DNA of 6,801 bases from Candidatus Omnitrophota bacterium (GTDB lineage: Bacteria; Omnitrophota; Gorgyraeia; 2-01-FULL-45-10). The stretch lies in the NCBI GenBank assembly GCA_030691985.1, contig JAUYDB010000275.1, positions 1 to 6,801 on the forward strand. Reading direction: 5' to 3'. A program made the position numbers and the translations under genes. How positions within the stretch are numbered: position 1 is the stretch's first letter; each line of letters begins with the position of its first letter. The notes below the pieces were generated by a model, which did no database searches, was not told the origin of the DNA, and was given only the letters and a program-made list of their open reading frames with translations. Shown piece after piece: positions 5,640 to 6,801 of the stretch.

Positions 5640-5721
5640 AAGGGGTTCGAGAAGGGTTAATAGGGGTATAGAAGGGGGTCAGAAGAGGCAATAGGGGTGA
5701 AGAGGTGATAGGGGGGCGATT
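5640..5721 (+). repeat. Purine-rich degenerate repeat spacer
   Basis: Almost free of C on this strand and built from variants of ATAGGGG (5660-5666, 5691-5697, 5708-5714) alternating with AGAAGGG-like units, with six runs of three or more G. It ends in the ribosome binding region of the adaptor gene: GAGGTGAT (5702-5709) matches the anti-Shine-Dalgarno complement but ends 12 nt from ATG, while GGGGGG (5711-5716) is 5 nt from it. No promoter or terminator is visible. Confidence 0.6.
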
Positions 5722-6603
5722 ATGAAAAGGACAGCCATAAAATTTTTTGGTTTGCTTTTGATGGCGGCAGTTATTTCAGGCTGCGGAAAAGAAACCGGCC
5801 GTATGGATAAGGGTAAGGACGAGGCCATCCCGGTCAAGGTCATGAAGGTCAGGCTTGAAAACCTTGATAAGACGCTTGAATATGTCGGCAACATAAAGGG
5901 CAGGGACGAGGCTATCGTGTATCCAAAGATAAGCGGGAAAATTGTCGAGAAGGTCAAGGGAGAGGGCAGCTATGTTATGAAAGGCGACGCGATAGCCTAT
6001 ATCGACAGGGACGAGGTCGGGCTTAAATCTGAGAAGGCGCCTGTAGAGAGCCCGCTCACAGGCACCATAGGCAGAATTTATGTCGATATAGGTTCAAGCG
6101 TGACGCCGCAGACTCAGGTGGCGTTCGTCGCGGATATGGATAAGGCCGAGACAGACTTAAACATCCCTGAAAAATATTTGCCTATGATATTTATAGATCA
6201 AGAAGCGGAGATCAGCGTGGATTCATGCCCGGGAGAAAAGTTTAACGGTAAGGTCAGCATGATAAGCCCCATGATAGACCTGCAGACGCGGACAGCGCCT
6301 ATAGAGATAACTATCGATAACGAGGGCCATCGCCTGCAGTCCGGCATGTTTGCCAAGGTCAAGCTTATCCTGGCAAAGAATAAAGATGTGCCGATTATTT
6401 TGAAAGAGGCCGTTATGGGCAAGGGTGCGGATACGTATGTTTACGTCGTTCAGGGCGCCACGGCGGCGCTGAAGAAGATAGCTCTGGGTATCCGGCAGGG
6501 TCCTTATTACGAGGTGAGGGGAGGCCTCAAAGGCGGAGAGTCGGTGGTTATAATGGGCCAGCAAAAACTGCGCGACGGCGCGCCTGTAAAGGCAGAGGAG
6601 TAG
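5722..6603 (+). CDS. RND/HlyD-type periplasmic adaptor lipoprotein lacking the coiled-coil hairpin
   Basis: 293 residues, shorter than the usual 350-400 of AcrA-type membrane fusion proteins. A lipoprotein signal peptide (MKRTAIKFFGLLLMAAVISG) ends in lipobox ISGC with Cys21 as the lipidation site. The first beta-strand pair is at about 37-60 (VKVMKVRLENLDKTLEYVGN). The first lipoyl half is about 65-95 (YPKISGKIVEKVKGEGSYVMKGD) and the second about 110-135 (SPLTGTIGRIYVDIGSSVTP). Only some 14 residues separate the halves, so the alpha-helical hairpin that normally touches TolC is absent. The beta-barrel domain is about 138-215 and includes ISPMIDLQTRTAPIEITIDN and LQSGMFAKVKL; the membrane-proximal domain follows to 293. 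It would couple the RND permease to the TolC channel in the periplasm. BesA of Borrelia is a known adaptor without hairpin. A small family variant rather than a truncation is likely, since both flanking domains are intact. Confidence 0.9.
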   Translation: MKRTAIKFFGLLLMAAVISGCGKETGRMDKGKDEAIPVKVMKVRLENLDKTLEYVGNIKGRDEAIVYPKISGKIVEKVKGEGSYVMKGDAIAYIDRDEVGLKSEKAPVESPLTGTIGRIYVDIGSSVTPQTQVAFVADMDKAETDLNIPEKYLPMIFIDQEAEISVDSCPGEKFNGKVSMISPMIDLQTRTAPIEITIDNEGHRLQSGMFAKVKLILAKNKDVPIILKEAVMGKGADTYVYVVQGATAALKKIALGIRQGPYYEVRGGLKGGESVVIMGQQKLRDGAPVKAEE

Positions 6604-6704
6604 CGGCTCGTTAAAGAGTAAAGAGTATAAGGGAGAAATAAGGGGCGCAGAAATAAGGGACGCAGAGAAATGAGGGGCGCGGAGATAAGGGGAATGGAGA
6701 GCAG
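6604..6704 (+). repeat. Purine-rich spacer with short tandem repeats
   Basis: Four imperfect units of 15-17 nt: GAAATAAGGGGCGCA (6635-6649), GAAATAAGGGACGCA (6650-6664), GAGAAATGAGGGGCGCG (6665-6681) and GAGATAAGGGGAATGG (about 6682-6697). The final GGAGA (6696-6700) is 4 nt before ATG 6705 and probably serves as its ribosome binding site. No terminator or promoter is visible, so the permease gene is probably co-transcribed. Confidence 0.65.
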
Positions 6705-6801
6705 ATGAATCTTCCGGAATTTGGCGTAAAGAAGCCGGTTACAAACCTGATGATCTTTTCGTCGATCATCATAATCGCGTTTTACAGCCTGTCAAAGCTG
6801 G
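6705..6801 (+). CDS. RND-family efflux permease, N-terminal fragment (AcrB-like)
   Basis: Thirty-two codons run to the window edge. The product starts MNLPEFGVKKPVTNLMIFSS and continues into a hydrophobic segment (IIIIAFYSLSKL). The pattern 'short charged start, xPVTxLM, first transmembrane helix, SLSKL' is the standard start of AcrB/MexB-type inner-membrane permeases, which use the proton gradient to export drugs or other amphiphiles. It directly follows the adaptor gene, in the usual order of such operons. Upstream ATGs at 6670 and 6694 are in another frame. The rest of the gene lies outside the window, so substrate class cannot be inferred. Confidence 0.9.
   Translation, partial: MNLPEFGVKKPVTNLMIFSSIIIIAFYSLSKL

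Noticed and set aside
6670..6708. Possible short leader ORF from ATG 6670 upstream of the permease
   Set aside because: It runs through the purine repeats for about 12 codons to a stop overlapping the permease start; there is no evidence of translation beyond the chance Shine-Dalgarno-like repeats.

Overview
The window is consistent with an uncultured Gram-negative bacterium of the Candidatus Omnitrophota (OP3) type. This is inferred from recalled resemblance, not a search. The left gene has the style of the very large multi-module proteins of that group: a degenerate methyltransferase-like module, an acidic C-terminal module ending in 'EIQKFA', and palindromic repeats read through in frame. 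The right half is an ordinary Gram-negative tripartite efflux operon.

Region 1 (1-3458, + strand) is one continuous reading frame, open at the left edge, of at least 1,151 codons. It has an unrecognised N-terminal part, a repeat-rich low-complexity middle (about 765-1465), a Rossmann-type methyltransferase-like module (about 2100-2520) and a conserved-looking C-terminal module (about 2950-3458). Inside it are four kinds of palindromic or repeat insertions, all translated in frame.

The most surprising content lies antisense to the repeat-rich middle. Two tandem small ORFs on the minus strand (1243-1046 and 1043-948) read as convincing membrane proteins, with their own sigma70-like promoter and a good Shine-Dalgarno for the second. 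They sit between copies of the dispersed repeat. The plus-strand peptide over the same DNA looks like a low-complexity shadow. A small membrane-protein operon therefore appears to be embedded, backwards, in a giant ORF.

Region 2 (3459-3600) is intergenic. It holds a weak hairpin, a long-range inverted repeat, a near-consensus promoter, a 27-nt imperfect palindrome that is probably the MarR operator, and a strong ribosome binding site.

Region 3 (3601-6801, + strand) is an operon: MarR-family regulator, TolC-family outer-membrane channel, lipoprotein adaptor of the RND/HlyD type with no coiled-coil hairpin, and the first 32 codons of an AcrB-like RND permease. MarR probably represses the operon and releases it on binding a small ligand; the other three would form the export path across both membranes. 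The two spacers around the adaptor gene are strongly purine-biased and made of degenerate short repeats. The tolC signal peptide appears to be partly encoded by a dispersed GCAAT/ATTGC palindromic repeat.
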